Position numbers and translations under genes: made by a program. Under the pieces are notes generated by a model. It saw only the letters and a list, made by a program, of their open reading frames with translations, did not search any database and was not told the DNA's origin. A stretch of 64,000 nucleotides of DNA, from the NCBI GenBank assembly GCA_964575975.1, contig CAZNTU010000004.1, positions 13,759 through 77,758 on the forward strand, read 5' to 3'. Source of the DNA: G963674505 sp964575975. Its GTDB lineage: Bacteria; Desulfobacterota; Desulfobacteria; Desulfobacterales; SKZT01. Each line of letters begins with the position of its first letter. The first letter of the stretch is position 1. This document shows, piece by piece, positions 42,431-50,930 of the stretch.

Positions 42431-43192
42431 ATGAGGAAACTGTTTGCTCTGTTGTTCGTCGCGTCTCTTGCCCTGGCTCTTTTCTCCGCCGGACCGGCTT
42501 CGGCGGAAAAGGAGTACATCAACGGCATCGACGCCAATTTCCCGCCGTTCGCCTACGTGGACGAAACCGGCAAGCCGGCCGGGTTCGATGTGGACGCGGT
42601 CAACTGGATGGCAGAGAAGCTCGGTTTCAAGGTCAGGCACCAGCCCATGGACTGGGCCGGGATTGTGGCCAGTCTGCAGGCCAAGAAGATCGATCTGATC
42701 GCCTCCGGCCTATCGGTCACCGAGGAGCGCGCGGAAAAAATCGACTACACGATTCCGTACTGGGTCATCAAGCAGGTCATGGTGGTCAAGAAGGACAGCA
42801 ACCTGACCGTGGACGAGATCAAGACCGGCGGAAAAACCCTGGGCGTGCAGAGCGGCACTTCCGAAGCCACGTGGCTGAAGGAGCAGATCGGCAAGGACGG
42901 AGTCAACTACACGCTTCGCATGTACGATTCGGCCCCGATGGCCGTCGAGGACGTGATCAACGGCAGGATCGACGCCGCCGCCATGGACGACGCCCCGGCC
43001 GCCGACGCCGCCGGCAAGAAACCCGTCAAGATCATAGGAACCTTCGGAATGGAGCCGGAAAACTTCGCGTACGGGGTCAACAAGGAAGACAAGGAGCTCA
43101 AGGAATTGCTGAACAAGGGCCTGCAAATGCTCATGGCCGACCCGTACTGGAACGAACTGATCGAAAAATACAATCCGGGCGAAGAACATTGA
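42431..43192 (+). CDS. Amino-acid ABC transporter substrate-binding protein
   Basis: A 253-residue periplasmic protein. An N-terminal signal peptide (MRKLFALLFVASLALALFSAG, with cleavage probably after PASA) leads into a type II binding fold of the SBP_bac_3 family: FPPFAYVDETGKPAGFDVDAV, MDWAGIVASLQAKKIDLIASGLSVTEERAEKIDYT, and GVQSGTSEATWL. The substrate is a polar or charged amino acid, most likely; lysine/arginine/ornithine versus glutamine cannot be told apart here. AAAGGAG precedes the ATG. A hairpin separates it from the permease genes. Confidence 0.9.
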   Translation: MRKLFALLFVASLALALFSAGPASAEKEYINGIDANFPPFAYVDETGKPAGFDVDAVNWMAEKLGFKVRHQPMDWAGIVASLQAKKIDLIASGLSVTEERAEKIDYTIPYWVIKQVMVVKKDSNLTVDEIKTGGKTLGVQSGTSEATWLKEQIGKDGVNYTLRMYDSAPMAVEDVINGRIDAAAMDDAPAADAAGKKPVKIIGTFGMEPENFAYGVNKEDKELKELLNKGLQMLMADPYWNELIEKYNPGEEH

Positions 43193-43220
43193 TTCGCGCT
43201 GCCGGGAACCTATGAAGACA

Positions 43221-43251
43221 AAACCCGGAGGATTATCCATCCTCCGGGTTT
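43221..43251 (+). terminator. Attenuating hairpin between binding protein and permease
   Basis: A perfect 13-base stem, AAACCCGGAGGAT (43221-43233) with ATCCTCCGGGTTT (43239-43251), loop TATCC. The following T-run is short, so it probably lets part of the transcript through, giving more binding protein than permease. Confidence 0.7.
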
Positions 43252-43272
43252 AATCGCATGCGGGACACTGCC

Positions 43273-43971
43273 ATGATGGAATCCATAACCGCCGTAATCG
43301 ACGCTCTGCCCTACATATTGAAAGGCGCCGGAGTGACCGCCGGAATCGTTATCGGCGCCATGGGCCTGGGGCTGGTCGCCGGGATTCCCATGGCCGCCGC
43401 TCAAGTGTACGGAAACCGGCCCGTCCGGTTCCTGGTCGGGGTCTACGTGTGGTTCTTTCGGGGCGTGCCGGTGCTTGTCCTCCTGTTTCTGATCTATTTC
43501 GGCGTGTTCGGTTTCATCGAAACGCAGGCCAGGAATCTTTTCGACACCAGAATAAACCTGAGCCCCTTCATAGCGGCCTGCCTCGTGATGGGGATGACCA
43601 GCGCGGCGTACCAGTCGCAGATTTTCAGGGGCGCGATCCAGGCGCTTCCGCAAGGACAGCTCAAAGCGGCAAGCGCGCTCGGCATGAGCGATTCCATGGC
43701 GATCCGAACCATAATCCTGCCCCAGGCGCTTAGAATCGCGATTCCCGCATGGTCCAACGAGTTTTCCATCGTGCTGAAGGATTCCGCCGTCGCCTTCGTT
43801 CTAGGAACCACCGAAATCATGGCCCGGACCCATTTCGTGGCCTCCCGGACCTATCAGCATCTTCCACTCTACTTGCTGGCGGGGGGGCTGTACTTCGTTT
43901 TGACCTGGATGGGCGTGAAGGCGCTTTTGAAACTGGAGCGGAAAGTCAGAATCCCCGGATATTCCCATTGA
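43273..43971 (+). CDS. Amino-acid ABC transporter permease, HisM/GltK type
   Basis: A 232-residue inner-membrane permease with about five membrane segments. The EAA loop is ALGMSDSMAIRTIILPQALRI. Fragments FFRGVPVLVLLFLIYF and SNEFSIVLKDSAVAFVLG are typical of polar amino-acid permeases. The start is uncertain: ATG at 43258 lies next to the hairpin and lacks an SD, while the ATG at 43273 has CGGGA seven bases upstream. It pairs with the permease at 44754. Confidence 0.9.
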   Translation: MMESITAVIDALPYILKGAGVTAGIVIGAMGLGLVAGIPMAAAQVYGNRPVRFLVGVYVWFFRGVPVLVLLFLIYFGVFGFIETQARNLFDTRINLSPFIAACLVMGMTSAAYQSQIFRGAIQALPQGQLKAASALGMSDSMAIRTIILPQALRIAIPAWSNEFSIVLKDSAVAFVLGTTEIMARTHFVASRTYQHLPLYLLAGGLYFVLTWMGVKALLKLERKVRIPGYSH

Positions 43972-43982
43972 GGAAAATCGAA

Positions 43983-44747
43983 ATGGAAGAAAACCCGCAC
44001 CCCGTGCTTCGAATCCAGGGAATTCGCAAAATCCTGGGCGGAAAGAAAATCCTCGACGACATCTCCCTCACGGTGGACAAGGGCGAACTCAAGCTTCTCA
44101 TCGGACCGTCCGGAGGCGGTAAAAGCACCCTTCTCCAGTGCATCAACTTTCTTCTTCCGCCGGACGAAGGGGAAATCTATCTCGAGGGCGAGCAGGTCCA
44201 CTATCACAAAAAGGCCGAGCTTTACCGCTTCCGCAGGCAGGTGGGCATGATTTTCCAGGACTTCAATCTGTTCGACCACTTGACGGCCAAGGACAACGTG
44301 TCCATCGCTCTCAGGAAGGTGAAGAAAATGTCCAAGGCGGAAGCCGGGGACAGGGCGCTTCACGAACTGGAGCGCGTGGGGCTTTCCGACAAGACGGACC
44401 TCTATCCAGCGGAACTGTCCGGGGGACAGAAGCAAAGGGTCAGCATAGCGAGAGCGCTCGCCATGGATCCGAAGGCGATCTTGCTGGACGAGCCCACGTC
44501 GGCGCTGGACCCTGAGTTGATCGGGGAGGTGCTCCGGGTGATCGTCGATCTCGCCCGCTCCGGCATGACCATGATTATGGCAACGCACCAGATAGGATAC
44601 GTGAAGTCTCTCACGGACGAGATTCTTTTCATGGAGAAGGGGAAAATTATAGAACGGGGGCATCCCGACGAGTTGCTCGCGGCCGGTACGGAGACTCGCT
44701 GCAAGGGCTTTTGCGCGATGCTGAACGACTTGATCGGAGATTCATGA
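43983..44747 (+). CDS. Amino-acid ABC transporter ATP-binding protein
   Basis: A 254-residue ATPase. Walker A is GPSGGGKST, the Q-loop is IFQDFNLF, the signature is LSGGQKQR, Walker B is AILLDEPTSALDPE and the switch His is in ATHQIGYVKS. This is the GlnQ/HisP group. It starts at 43983 with GAGGA upstream and ends six bases before the second permease gene. Confidence 0.94.
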   Translation: MEENPHPVLRIQGIRKILGGKKILDDISLTVDKGELKLLIGPSGGGKSTLLQCINFLLPPDEGEIYLEGEQVHYHKKAELYRFRRQVGMIFQDFNLFDHLTAKDNVSIALRKVKKMSKAEAGDRALHELERVGLSDKTDLYPAELSGGQKQRVSIARALAMDPKAILLDEPTSALDPELIGEVLRVIVDLARSGMTMIMATHQIGYVKSLTDEILFMEKGKIIERGHPDELLAAGTETRCKGFCAMLNDLIGDS

Positions 44748-44753
44748 AAAGTC

Positions 44754-45422
44754 ATGGATTGGGAATTCTACACGAAACATCTCATCCCTGCCCTGAACGA
44801 AGGACTTCGGACGAGCCTGCTTCTGATCGTTCCGTCGGCGACCGGGGGGCTTCTTCTGGGAATTCTGACCGGGACGGTCCGCGCGTTCGCTCCTCCCTGG
44901 CTGAAACGTATCGGAGACGGCTACGCCGCCCTGTTTCGCGGAACGCCTCTTGTGGTTCAGCTTTTGATTCTGTACTACGGCCTGCCCAACCTGGGAATCT
45001 ACCTGTCGCCCTACGTGGCGGCGATCACCGGGTTCATCCTGTGCTCTGGGGCGTATCAGTCGGAATATATCCGGGGCGGCTTGATGTCCATCAGGCGGGG
45101 GCAAATCCTGGCGGCCAAGTCCCTGGGGTTTTCCTCCGTAGGGACGATTTTCTGGATCGTCCTGCCGCAGGCGATCCGGCGGTCCTTGCCCGGATGCGGA
45201 AACGAAATCGTTTATTTGATCAAGTACTCCTCTTTGGCCTATATCGTCACCTGCATCGAAATCACGGGACATGCGAGGGATATCGCCACGACCTATTTTC
45301 GTTTCAACGAGGCGTTTTTCGCGGCTGGGCTTTATTATCTCGCCCTCGTCTCCCTGGCGACCATCGTTTTGAACTGGCTCGAGAACAAGTTCTACGTTCC
45401 GGGCTTTGGACGGCAGAAATAA
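44754..45422 (+). CDS. Amino-acid ABC transporter permease, second subunit
   Basis: A 222-residue permease with about five membrane segments. It carries FRGTPLVVQLLILYYGLPNLGI and an EAA loop AKSLGFSSVGTIFWIVLPQAI. It forms the heterodimer with the permease at 43273. The order binding protein-permease-ATPase-permease is common for polar amino-acid importers. Confidence 0.92.
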   Translation: MDWEFYTKHLIPALNEGLRTSLLLIVPSATGGLLLGILTGTVRAFAPPWLKRIGDGYAALFRGTPLVVQLLILYYGLPNLGIYLSPYVAAITGFILCSGAYQSEYIRGGLMSIRRGQILAAKSLGFSSVGTIFWIVLPQAIRRSLPGCGNEIVYLIKYSSLAYIVTCIEITGHARDIATTYFRFNEAFFAAGLYYLALVSLATIVLNWLENKFYVPGFGRQK

Positions 45423-45426
45423 AAAC

Positions 45427-46815
45427 ATGAACGATCCCGAATTCTACAAGGTCAGCGACGAAGACATCGCCGAGATCGAAAAAGCGGCGGGGGCCGAAAA
45501 CGTGGTCCTCGATCCCGAGGTTTTGAAGAAACACGACAGGGACGCCTCTTTTTTGCGCGCGACGCCCGACGTCATGGTCATGGCGCGGTCGGCGGAGCAA
45601 ATCGGAAGATTGTTGAAGCTGGCCAACGCCAGGAAATTTCCGGTTACGCCTAGAGCCGGGGGAACGGGCCTCGCGGGAGGATGCCTTCCCGTCTTCGGAG
45701 GCGTGGTTTTGAATATGTCCTCCATGAACAGGATCAAGGCGATAGACACCCGAAATCTCGTGGCCGAAGTCGAGCCGGGAGTGATCACGAAGGATCTCAG
45801 GGACGCCGCGCGGGCCAAGGGGCTGTTCTATCCGCCGGACCCGGCCGGGATGGACAGAAGCACCATAGGCGGCAACGCGGCGACCTCCGCCGGAGGGCCG
45901 TCGTGTCTCAAGTACGGCACGACCAAGGATTACATCCTGGGCCTGGAGGCGGTGCTTCCCTCGGGGGAAATCGTCCGGACCGGTACTAGGACCCGCAAGG
46001 GCGTGGTGGGATACGACCTGACGCATCTTTTTGTCGGCTCGGAAGGAACGCTGGGAATCATCACCGAGCTGGTGTTGAAGCTGATTCCGCATCCGCCGGC
46101 GGCGAAGACCATCGGGGCGGTTTTCGGCGATATTCGGGAGGCAATGGCCGCCGTCGCCGAAATTCAGGTGAGGGGGCATCTTCCGGCGGCCATCGAGTTC
46201 ATGGACGCCGGTTGCTTGCAACTTGTCAAAGACTTGCTTCCGTTCGAGGCTCCGGGAGAAAACGCCGCTCTTGTCATCGTGGAGGTGGATGGTTCGGAAG
46301 ACCAGACCTTGGCGAGTTTAGCGGCCATCGGTCAGGTTTTGAGGCAAACGGGAGCGTCCGATATCATGGAAGCCTGGGACGAAGCTCGGAGGGACGCAGT
46401 CTGGGCGGCGCGGAGGCAGATATCGTTGCGAATAAAGGAAGCGGCCGTCTTCAACGTCGCCGAGGACATCGCCGTACCGATCGGAAGTATAGCCGATCTC
46501 GTGGAGGCCTTGCCCGAAGCGGAAAAGGAATTCGGAGTCAAGCTTTTCGCGTTCGGACACGCCGGAGACGGCAACATTCACGTCAACATAACCGCTCCGC
46601 GAAAGGAACATCCCGGCGTCGACGATTGCATCCGCTCTCTTTTCAAAATCACCCTCGGCATGGGCGGAACGATTTCGGGAGAACACGGCATCGGTTTCGC
46701 GAAAAGGAGTTTCCTCGGCATGGAACTGTCCCCGGCGAGCATGGAGCTTCAGAAGGGAATCAAGAGGCTTTTCGACCCGAACATGATTTTGAATCCGGGC
46801 AAGTTGTTCGGCTGA
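45427..46815 (+). CDS. FAD-linked oxidase, GlcD family (glycolate/D-lactate dehydrogenase)
   Basis: A 462-residue flavoprotein. The FAD-binding PCMH region (about 40-220) has TPRAGGTGLAGGCLP, GMDRSTIGGNAATSAGG and LFVGSEGTLGIITEL; the C-terminal cap (about 230-460) carries FGHAGDGNIHVN and SGEHGIGFAKR with catalytic His residues. Members oxidise glycolate or D-lactate, passing electrons to quinone or an Fe-S partner. No partner subunit (GlcE/GlcF) is nearby, so this looks like a stand-alone type. Sequence does not fix the substrate. It begins five bases after the permease stop. Confidence 0.88.
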   Translation: MNDPEFYKVSDEDIAEIEKAAGAENVVLDPEVLKKHDRDASFLRATPDVMVMARSAEQIGRLLKLANARKFPVTPRAGGTGLAGGCLPVFGGVVLNMSSMNRIKAIDTRNLVAEVEPGVITKDLRDAARAKGLFYPPDPAGMDRSTIGGNAATSAGGPSCLKYGTTKDYILGLEAVLPSGEIVRTGTRTRKGVVGYDLTHLFVGSEGTLGIITELVLKLIPHPPAAKTIGAVFGDIREAMAAVAEIQVRGHLPAAIEFMDAGCLQLVKDLLPFEAPGENAALVIVEVDGSEDQTLASLAAIGQVLRQTGASDIMEAWDEARRDAVWAARRQISLRIKEAAVFNVAEDIAVPIGSIADLVEALPEAEKEFGVKLFAFGHAGDGNIHVNITAPRKEHPGVDDCIRSLFKITLGMGGTISGEHGIGFAKRSFLGMELSPASMELQKGIKRLFDPNMILNPGKLFG

Positions 46816-46822
46816 GAGGGCT

Positions 46823-47554
46823 TTACGGCGTTAACCCCATCAAAAGAGGGATTACTATTTCCGGCTTGATGTTGTTGTCGGTCTTCAAAACGATTTTGCC
46901 GACATAGATTCCGGGTTTTGTCTGTTGGTTTTTCACGGTTAAGAGATACCCTTGCGAGTCTTTGGCAATATCGACGAAAACGGCGTTTTCAAGATCGACC
47001 GTTTCGACCCGCCCGATCTCGAAGTCGAAATCGGGCGAGGGAACGATTCGCACTTCCCCCGCGAGATTTTCCGCGACGGAACCTTTTATCATCAGTCTGG
47101 AGGGGGTTATCTCGGCGAATTTTTTCACGTCGCCGATTATTTCCAGTACAAGCTTTTCATGGAAGGGATCGTTGGTATGAACGGTGATTTTCTGCTGGAA
47201 TTTCGAGCCGCCGTATCCTTCCGTGTCCGCTTTGACCACCACGCGGCCCGTGGAAGAGGGTTGTATCGCGTCGGTGTAATCGGCGGTGGTACAGCCGCAA
47301 CCGCTTTCGACTTTGTTCAGTTTTAAAACGGAACCGCCTTTGTTTTGGATCGGGAATTCATGGACGACCTCGGTGCCTTCCACGACAGAGTCGAATGCGA
47401 ACCGGGGTTCCAAGACCACAGCCGACGGGGCGGAATCGGAACCTCCGACGGATTCTTGCGGACCTTTGGCCAAAAGGGGCGTCGCGCTTGAGATCACGAA
47501 AATAAAGGAAAAAACGAATGCCGTTGCCGAGCAAATCGATTTTTTCTGTTTCAT
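46823..47554 (-). CDS. DUF1573-containing exported protein
   Basis: A 243-residue exported protein. A signal peptide (about residues 1-29, ending LLAKG) is followed by two immunoglobulin-like folds. The first (50-140) is DUF1573: FAFDSVVEGTEVVHEFPIQNKGGSVLKL, then VESGCGCTTADY with the usual CxC. The function of DUF1573 proteins is not established. The ATG ending at 47554 has AGAGG at good spacing; a TTG two codons upstream does not. It lies downstream of dnaK, beyond a strong terminator, so it needs its own promoter. Confidence 0.8.
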   Translation of the reverse strand: MKQKKSICSATAFVFSFIFVISSATPLLAKGPQESVGGSDSAPSAVVLEPRFAFDSVVEGTEVVHEFPIQNKGGSVLKLNKVESGCGCTTADYTDAIQPSSTGRVVVKADTEGYGGSKFQQKITVHTNDPFHEKLVLEIIGDVKKFAEITPSRLMIKGSVAENLAGEVRIVPSPDFDFEIGRVETVDLENAVFVDIAKDSQGYLLTVKNQQTKPGIYVGKIVLKTDNNIKPEIVIPLLMGLTP

Positions 47555-47603
47555 TTGCAAACCTCTGTTTTTTTCAATGTCATCGAAAAACCCGCCCGAA
47601 AAT

Positions 47604-47637
47604 AAAATCCCGGAACACGGAGGTGTTCCGGGATTTT
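47604..47637 (-). terminator. Terminator of the grpE-dnaK operon
   Basis: A perfect 15-base stem (AAAATCCCGGAACAC/GTGTTCCGGGATTTT) with a 4-base loop, followed on the minus strand by TATTTTC. It lies 20 bases after the dnaK stop. Confidence 0.88.
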
Positions 47638-47656
47638 CAGGTTCGAACGAGAAAGG

Positions 47657-49582
47657 TTACTTCTTGTCTTCCTTGACTTCCTCGAAATCGGCGTCAACCA
47701 CGTCCTCGTCGGCCCCGCCGCCCGCTTGCGCGCCGCCGCCGTAGCCCTGCTGCCCTGCTTGTCCGCCTTGCGAACCGGATGCCTGCTGGTACATGGCCTC
47801 TGCCAGTTTATGGGAAGCCTGGGTCAATTCCTCGCTCAGCCTCCTGATTTCGGCGGCGTCGTCGCCCTCCATGGCTTTCTTCAAGTTCGCCACTGCGGAT
47901 TCGATCTTGGATTTGGTCGAATCGTCCACTTTGGCGCCAAGGTCCTTGATCGACTTCTCCGTGGCGTAAATCAGAGAATCCGCTTGATTTCTGGCCTCGA
48001 CCAGTTCCTTGGTTTTCTTGTCCTCCTCCGAGTGCAGTTCCGCGTCCTTTACCAGCCTGTCGATTTCTTCCTTCGACAGACCGCTGGATGCCGTGATCTG
48101 GATCGACTGCTGCTTGCTCGTCGCCAAGTCCTTCGCCGAAACGTTCACGATGCCGTTGGCGTCGATATCGAAAGTGACCTCGATCTGCGGCACGCCCCTG
48201 GGAGCGGGGGGAATTCCCACCAGTTCGAACCGTCCGAGAGTCTTGTTCGCATGGGCCATTTCGCGCTCGCCCTGAAGCACGTGGATTGAAACGGCGGGCT
48301 GGTTGTCGGCCGCCGTCGAGAATACCTGACTCTTCTTCGTGGGAATCGTAGTGTTCTTTTCGATCAGCTTGGTCATCACGCCGCCGAGAGTCTCGATGCC
48401 CAAGGACAGAGGGGTGACGTCCAAAAGAAGAACATCCTTTACGTCGCCTTTGAGCACGCCGCCCTGAATCGCGGCGCCCACGGCTACCACCTCGTCGGGG
48501 TTCACGCCCTTGTGGGGATTTTTCCCGAAAATCTTTTTCACCCTCTCCTGGACCGCAGGCATACGCGTCATGCCGCCCACAAGAATTACCTCGTCGATTT
48601 CGTTCTGCGACAGTCCGGAATCTTTAATCGCAGTTCTGCATGGGCCTTCCAGCTTGTCCAGAAGATCGCTCACCAACGATTCGAGCTTGGCTCTCGTGAT
48701 CTTGATGTTCATGTGCTTGGGGCCGCTGGCGTCGGCCGTGATGAACGGAAGGTTCACGTCGGTTTCCAGCGAGCTGGAAAGTTCCATCTTGGCCTTTTCC
48801 GCAGCTTCTTTCAGACGCTGAAGCGCCATTTTGTCGTTCCTGATGTCGATTCCCTGGTCCTTCCTGAATTCGTCGGCCAGATAGTCGATCAGGCGAAGGT
48901 CGAAGTCCTCGCCTCCAAGGTGGGTGTCTCCGTTGGTGGATTTGACCTCGAACACGCCCTCGCCGATTTCCAGAATGGAAATGTCGAATGTTCCGCCGCC
49001 AAGGTCGAACACGGCGATTTTCTCGTCGCTCTTTTTATCCAGACCATAGGCAAGAGAAGCCGCAGTCGGTTCGTTTATGATCCTCAGTACGTTCAGCCCG
49101 GCGATCTTTCCAGCGTCTTTCGTAGCTTGGCGCTGGCTGTCGTTGAAGTACGCGGGAACCGTGATGACCGCGTCCGTGACTTTCTCCCCCAGATAATCCT
49201 CGACGTAGCCCTTGATATGGGCCAGGATAAAAGAGGATATCTCGGCCGGGCTGTATTGTTTTCCCCTTATGTTGATTCGGATGTCGCCGTTGGAGGCTTC
49301 CTCGATCTTGTACGGAAGTATCTTGACGTCTTTTTGGACCTCCGGCGAACCGAATTTTCTTCCAATCAGCCTCTTCACGCCGAACACTGTGTTTTCAGGG
49401 TTCGTAATCGCCTGTCTTTTCGCGATCTGTCCCACAAGTCGCTTTCCGTCCTCCGCTATCGCAACGATGGACGGGGTTGTCCTGCCGCCTTCGGCGTTGG
49501 TGATAACTTTGGCGTCTCCTCCTTCCATGATTGCGACACACGAGTTGGTAGTGCCCAAGTCAATTCCGATTACCTTTCCCAT
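47657..49582 (-). CDS. dnaK: Chaperone Hsp70
   Basis: A 641-residue DnaK. The actin-like ATPase domain opens with GKVIGIDLGTTNSCVAIMEGG and includes AVFDLGGGTFDISILE and VGGMTRMP. The substrate-binding domain includes DVTPLSLGIETLGGVMT and the lid, ending in a Gly/Gln-rich region and EEVKEDKK. The length is typical. GGAGG precedes the ATG. It lies 66 bases downstream of grpE in one operon; dnaJ and hrcA are not in the window. Confidence 0.97.
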   Translation of the reverse strand: MGKVIGIDLGTTNSCVAIMEGGDAKVITNAEGGRTTPSIVAIAEDGKRLVGQIAKRQAITNPENTVFGVKRLIGRKFGSPEVQKDVKILPYKIEEASNGDIRINIRGKQYSPAEISSFILAHIKGYVEDYLGEKVTDAVITVPAYFNDSQRQATKDAGKIAGLNVLRIINEPTAASLAYGLDKKSDEKIAVFDLGGGTFDISILEIGEGVFEVKSTNGDTHLGGEDFDLRLIDYLADEFRKDQGIDIRNDKMALQRLKEAAEKAKMELSSSLETDVNLPFITADASGPKHMNIKITRAKLESLVSDLLDKLEGPCRTAIKDSGLSQNEIDEVILVGGMTRMPAVQERVKKIFGKNPHKGVNPDEVVAVGAAIQGGVLKGDVKDVLLLDVTPLSLGIETLGGVMTKLIEKNTTIPTKKSQVFSTAADNQPAVSIHVLQGEREMAHANKTLGRFELVGIPPAPRGVPQIEVTFDIDANGIVNVSAKDLATSKQQSIQITASSGLSKEEIDRLVKDAELHSEEDKKTKELVEARNQADSLIYATEKSIKDLGAKVDDSTKSKIESAVANLKKAMEGDDAAEIRRLSEELTQASHKLAEAMYQQASGSQGGQAGQQGYGGGAQAGGGADEDVVDADFEEVKEDKK

Positions 49583-49648
49583 TTTTTTCCTCCTTAGACT
49601 TCATCATTTATTTAAAAGCTGTATTGCGAGATTTCAAGTCTCGTTGGC

Positions 49649-50314
49649 TTAGTTTTTATCGTTCTGGCCTTTTTCGGAGGCCGCCTTGCTCACAATCACC
49701 ATTGCGGGTCTCAAAAGACGATCATGCAGGGTATAGCCCCTTTGCATTTCGTTTATCACTGTATTGTCCGGATATTCGTCCGTTTCTTGCTGCATCATGG
49801 CTTGGTGGTAGACCGGGTCGAACGCCTCGCCTGTTGAGTCGAAGCTTTTCACGCCGTTGTTTTCCAGCGTTCGGAAAACGTCTTTCAGCGTGATTTCGAC
49901 GCCCTGAAGAATGGTGTTTTTGGAACTGTCCTCCTTGGCCCCGGATTCTATCGCCCGTTCGAGATTGTCGACCACCGACAACAACTCTTTTAGCAGTTTT
50001 TCGTTGGCGAACCTTCTGAGTTCTCCCATTTCCTTGTTGGACCGTTTCCTGAAATTGTCGAAATCCGCCGAGACCCTGACGAATCTGTCGTAGTTGGCCG
50101 CAGCCTCCTCCGAAAGCTTTTTGTTTTCCGCCTCAAGTTCCTCAAGTCTCGCCTTCAAATTTCCGCTTTCGTCCCGCTCCCCCTCTTCCAATGTTTCCTC
50201 GGCGTTCGATTCTTCAGGCGTCTCCGTCTCTTCTATGTATTCGGGGGCTTGCGGTTCCTTCGCCTCGACCTCCGTTTCCTCGTTCCGGACTTCTATTTTC
50301 CTTTTTTCGGCCAT
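49649..50314 (-). CDS. grpE: Nucleotide-exchange factor GrpE
   Basis: A 221-residue GrpE. An acidic N-terminal stretch (EVEAKEPQAPEYIEETE) leads to the long dimerising helix (ELEAENKKLSEEAAANYDRFVRVSADFDNFRKRSNKE), the family's NFRKR core, and the beta domain (VKSFDSTGEAFDPVYHQAMMQQETDEYPDNTVINEMQRGYTLHDRLLRPAMVIVSK). It exchanges ADP for ATP on DnaK. A candidate promoter lies 27-55 bases upstream. Confidence 0.95.
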   Translation of the reverse strand: MAEKRKIEVRNEETEVEAKEPQAPEYIEETETPEESNAEETLEEGERDESGNLKARLEELEAENKKLSEEAAANYDRFVRVSADFDNFRKRSNKEMGELRRFANEKLLKELLSVVDNLERAIESGAKEDSSKNTILQGVEITLKDVFRTLENNGVKSFDSTGEAFDPVYHQAMMQQETDEYPDNTVINEMQRGYTLHDRLLRPAMVIVSKAASEKGQNDKN

Positions 50315-50340
50315 CCTTTCTTCCCTTTATTCTGTCTGAG

Positions 50341-50369
50341 ATTAATAATGATCCTACTCCGTATGTCAA
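50341..50369 (-). promoter_or_regulatory. Candidate sigma-70 promoter of grpE-dnaK
   Basis: On the minus strand TTGACA (50369-50364), a 17-base spacer, and ATTAAT (50346-50341). No CIRCE element (TTAGCACTC inverted repeat) is visible, so HrcA control is not indicated. Confidence 0.55.
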
Positions 50370-50598
50370 AAATTAAGTAGCTGTTTTCTTTTGTTATTCG
50401 ATCAAAAAAAATCATTGACTAAAAGGAAAACAAGTCAATGAATAGACCGCTGAAATTTCGAAGAGAAAATAAGGCTGTATGCAAGGTTGTCAAGAATCGC
50501 GAGATTCGAGGAATACCGTACTGAAGCGGCGGCGAATACGGTATTTGAACAAAGGATTTGAATTTCCGGAAAAGTTTGGTAAGAGAGTAAAAGAGGGT

Positions 50599-50847
50599 GG
50601 TTGTGCACCCTCTGTCGAATTCCGTCGGAATCGACGAGCCTTTGTCTGTATCGGAATCGATCCGCGACACAAACCGCATCCCTTATCGCTGCTTCCTTCC
50701 GGACCTGACGAGGTTCGAGACCGTCTGTTGCGCGGCGGCCGATCAGTAGACTCGCGTCATCGGCTGCAAACCCTTCAGAGGGAGTTCGGCCCCGCGTAAA
50801 GCGGATTTCGGGTATAGGGCACCGCTAGCTCCCCGCCTAGCACAACC
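50599..50847 (-). ncRNA. ffs: Signal recognition particle RNA, large bacterial type
   Basis: About 249 nt on the minus strand. The Ffh-binding hairpin core GGTCCGGAAGGAAGCAGC lies within 50688-50709. Unlike the small 4.5S RNA, it also has an Alu-like domain: near the 5' end, GTGCTAGGCGGGGAGCTAGCGGTGCCC, split as GTGCTAGGCGGGGAG and TAGCGGTGCCC, matches the Bacillus scRNA form. The ends pair (GGTTGTGC with GCACAACC at 50599-50606). The 3' end runs into an AGAGGGTG/CACCCTCT hairpin with TTTTAC that should terminate it. Coordinates are set by the terminal pairing. Confidence 0.9.
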
Positions 50848-50854
50848 AGCGACA

Positions 50855-50883
50855 AGGATATTAAATCCCGAGGGGTTTTTCAA
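50855..50883 (-). promoter_or_regulatory. Promoter of the SRP RNA
   Basis: On the minus strand TTGAAA (50883-50878), a 17-base spacer, and TATCCT (50860-50855), placing the start site at about 50848, exactly where terminal pairing puts the 5' end. Confidence 0.65.
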
Positions 50884-50930
50884 GGGGAAAAAAAATAATT
50901 TTGAAGCGAACACGAAAGGTCGTGCATTCC

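Noticed and set aside
50315..50430. CIRCE element upstream of grpE
   Set aside because: No TTAGCACTC-type inverted repeat is present; only a sigma-70-like promoter was seen.
50419..50679. Short frames near the SRP RNA
   Set aside because: They overlap the structured RNA or its flank and show no protein-like composition.
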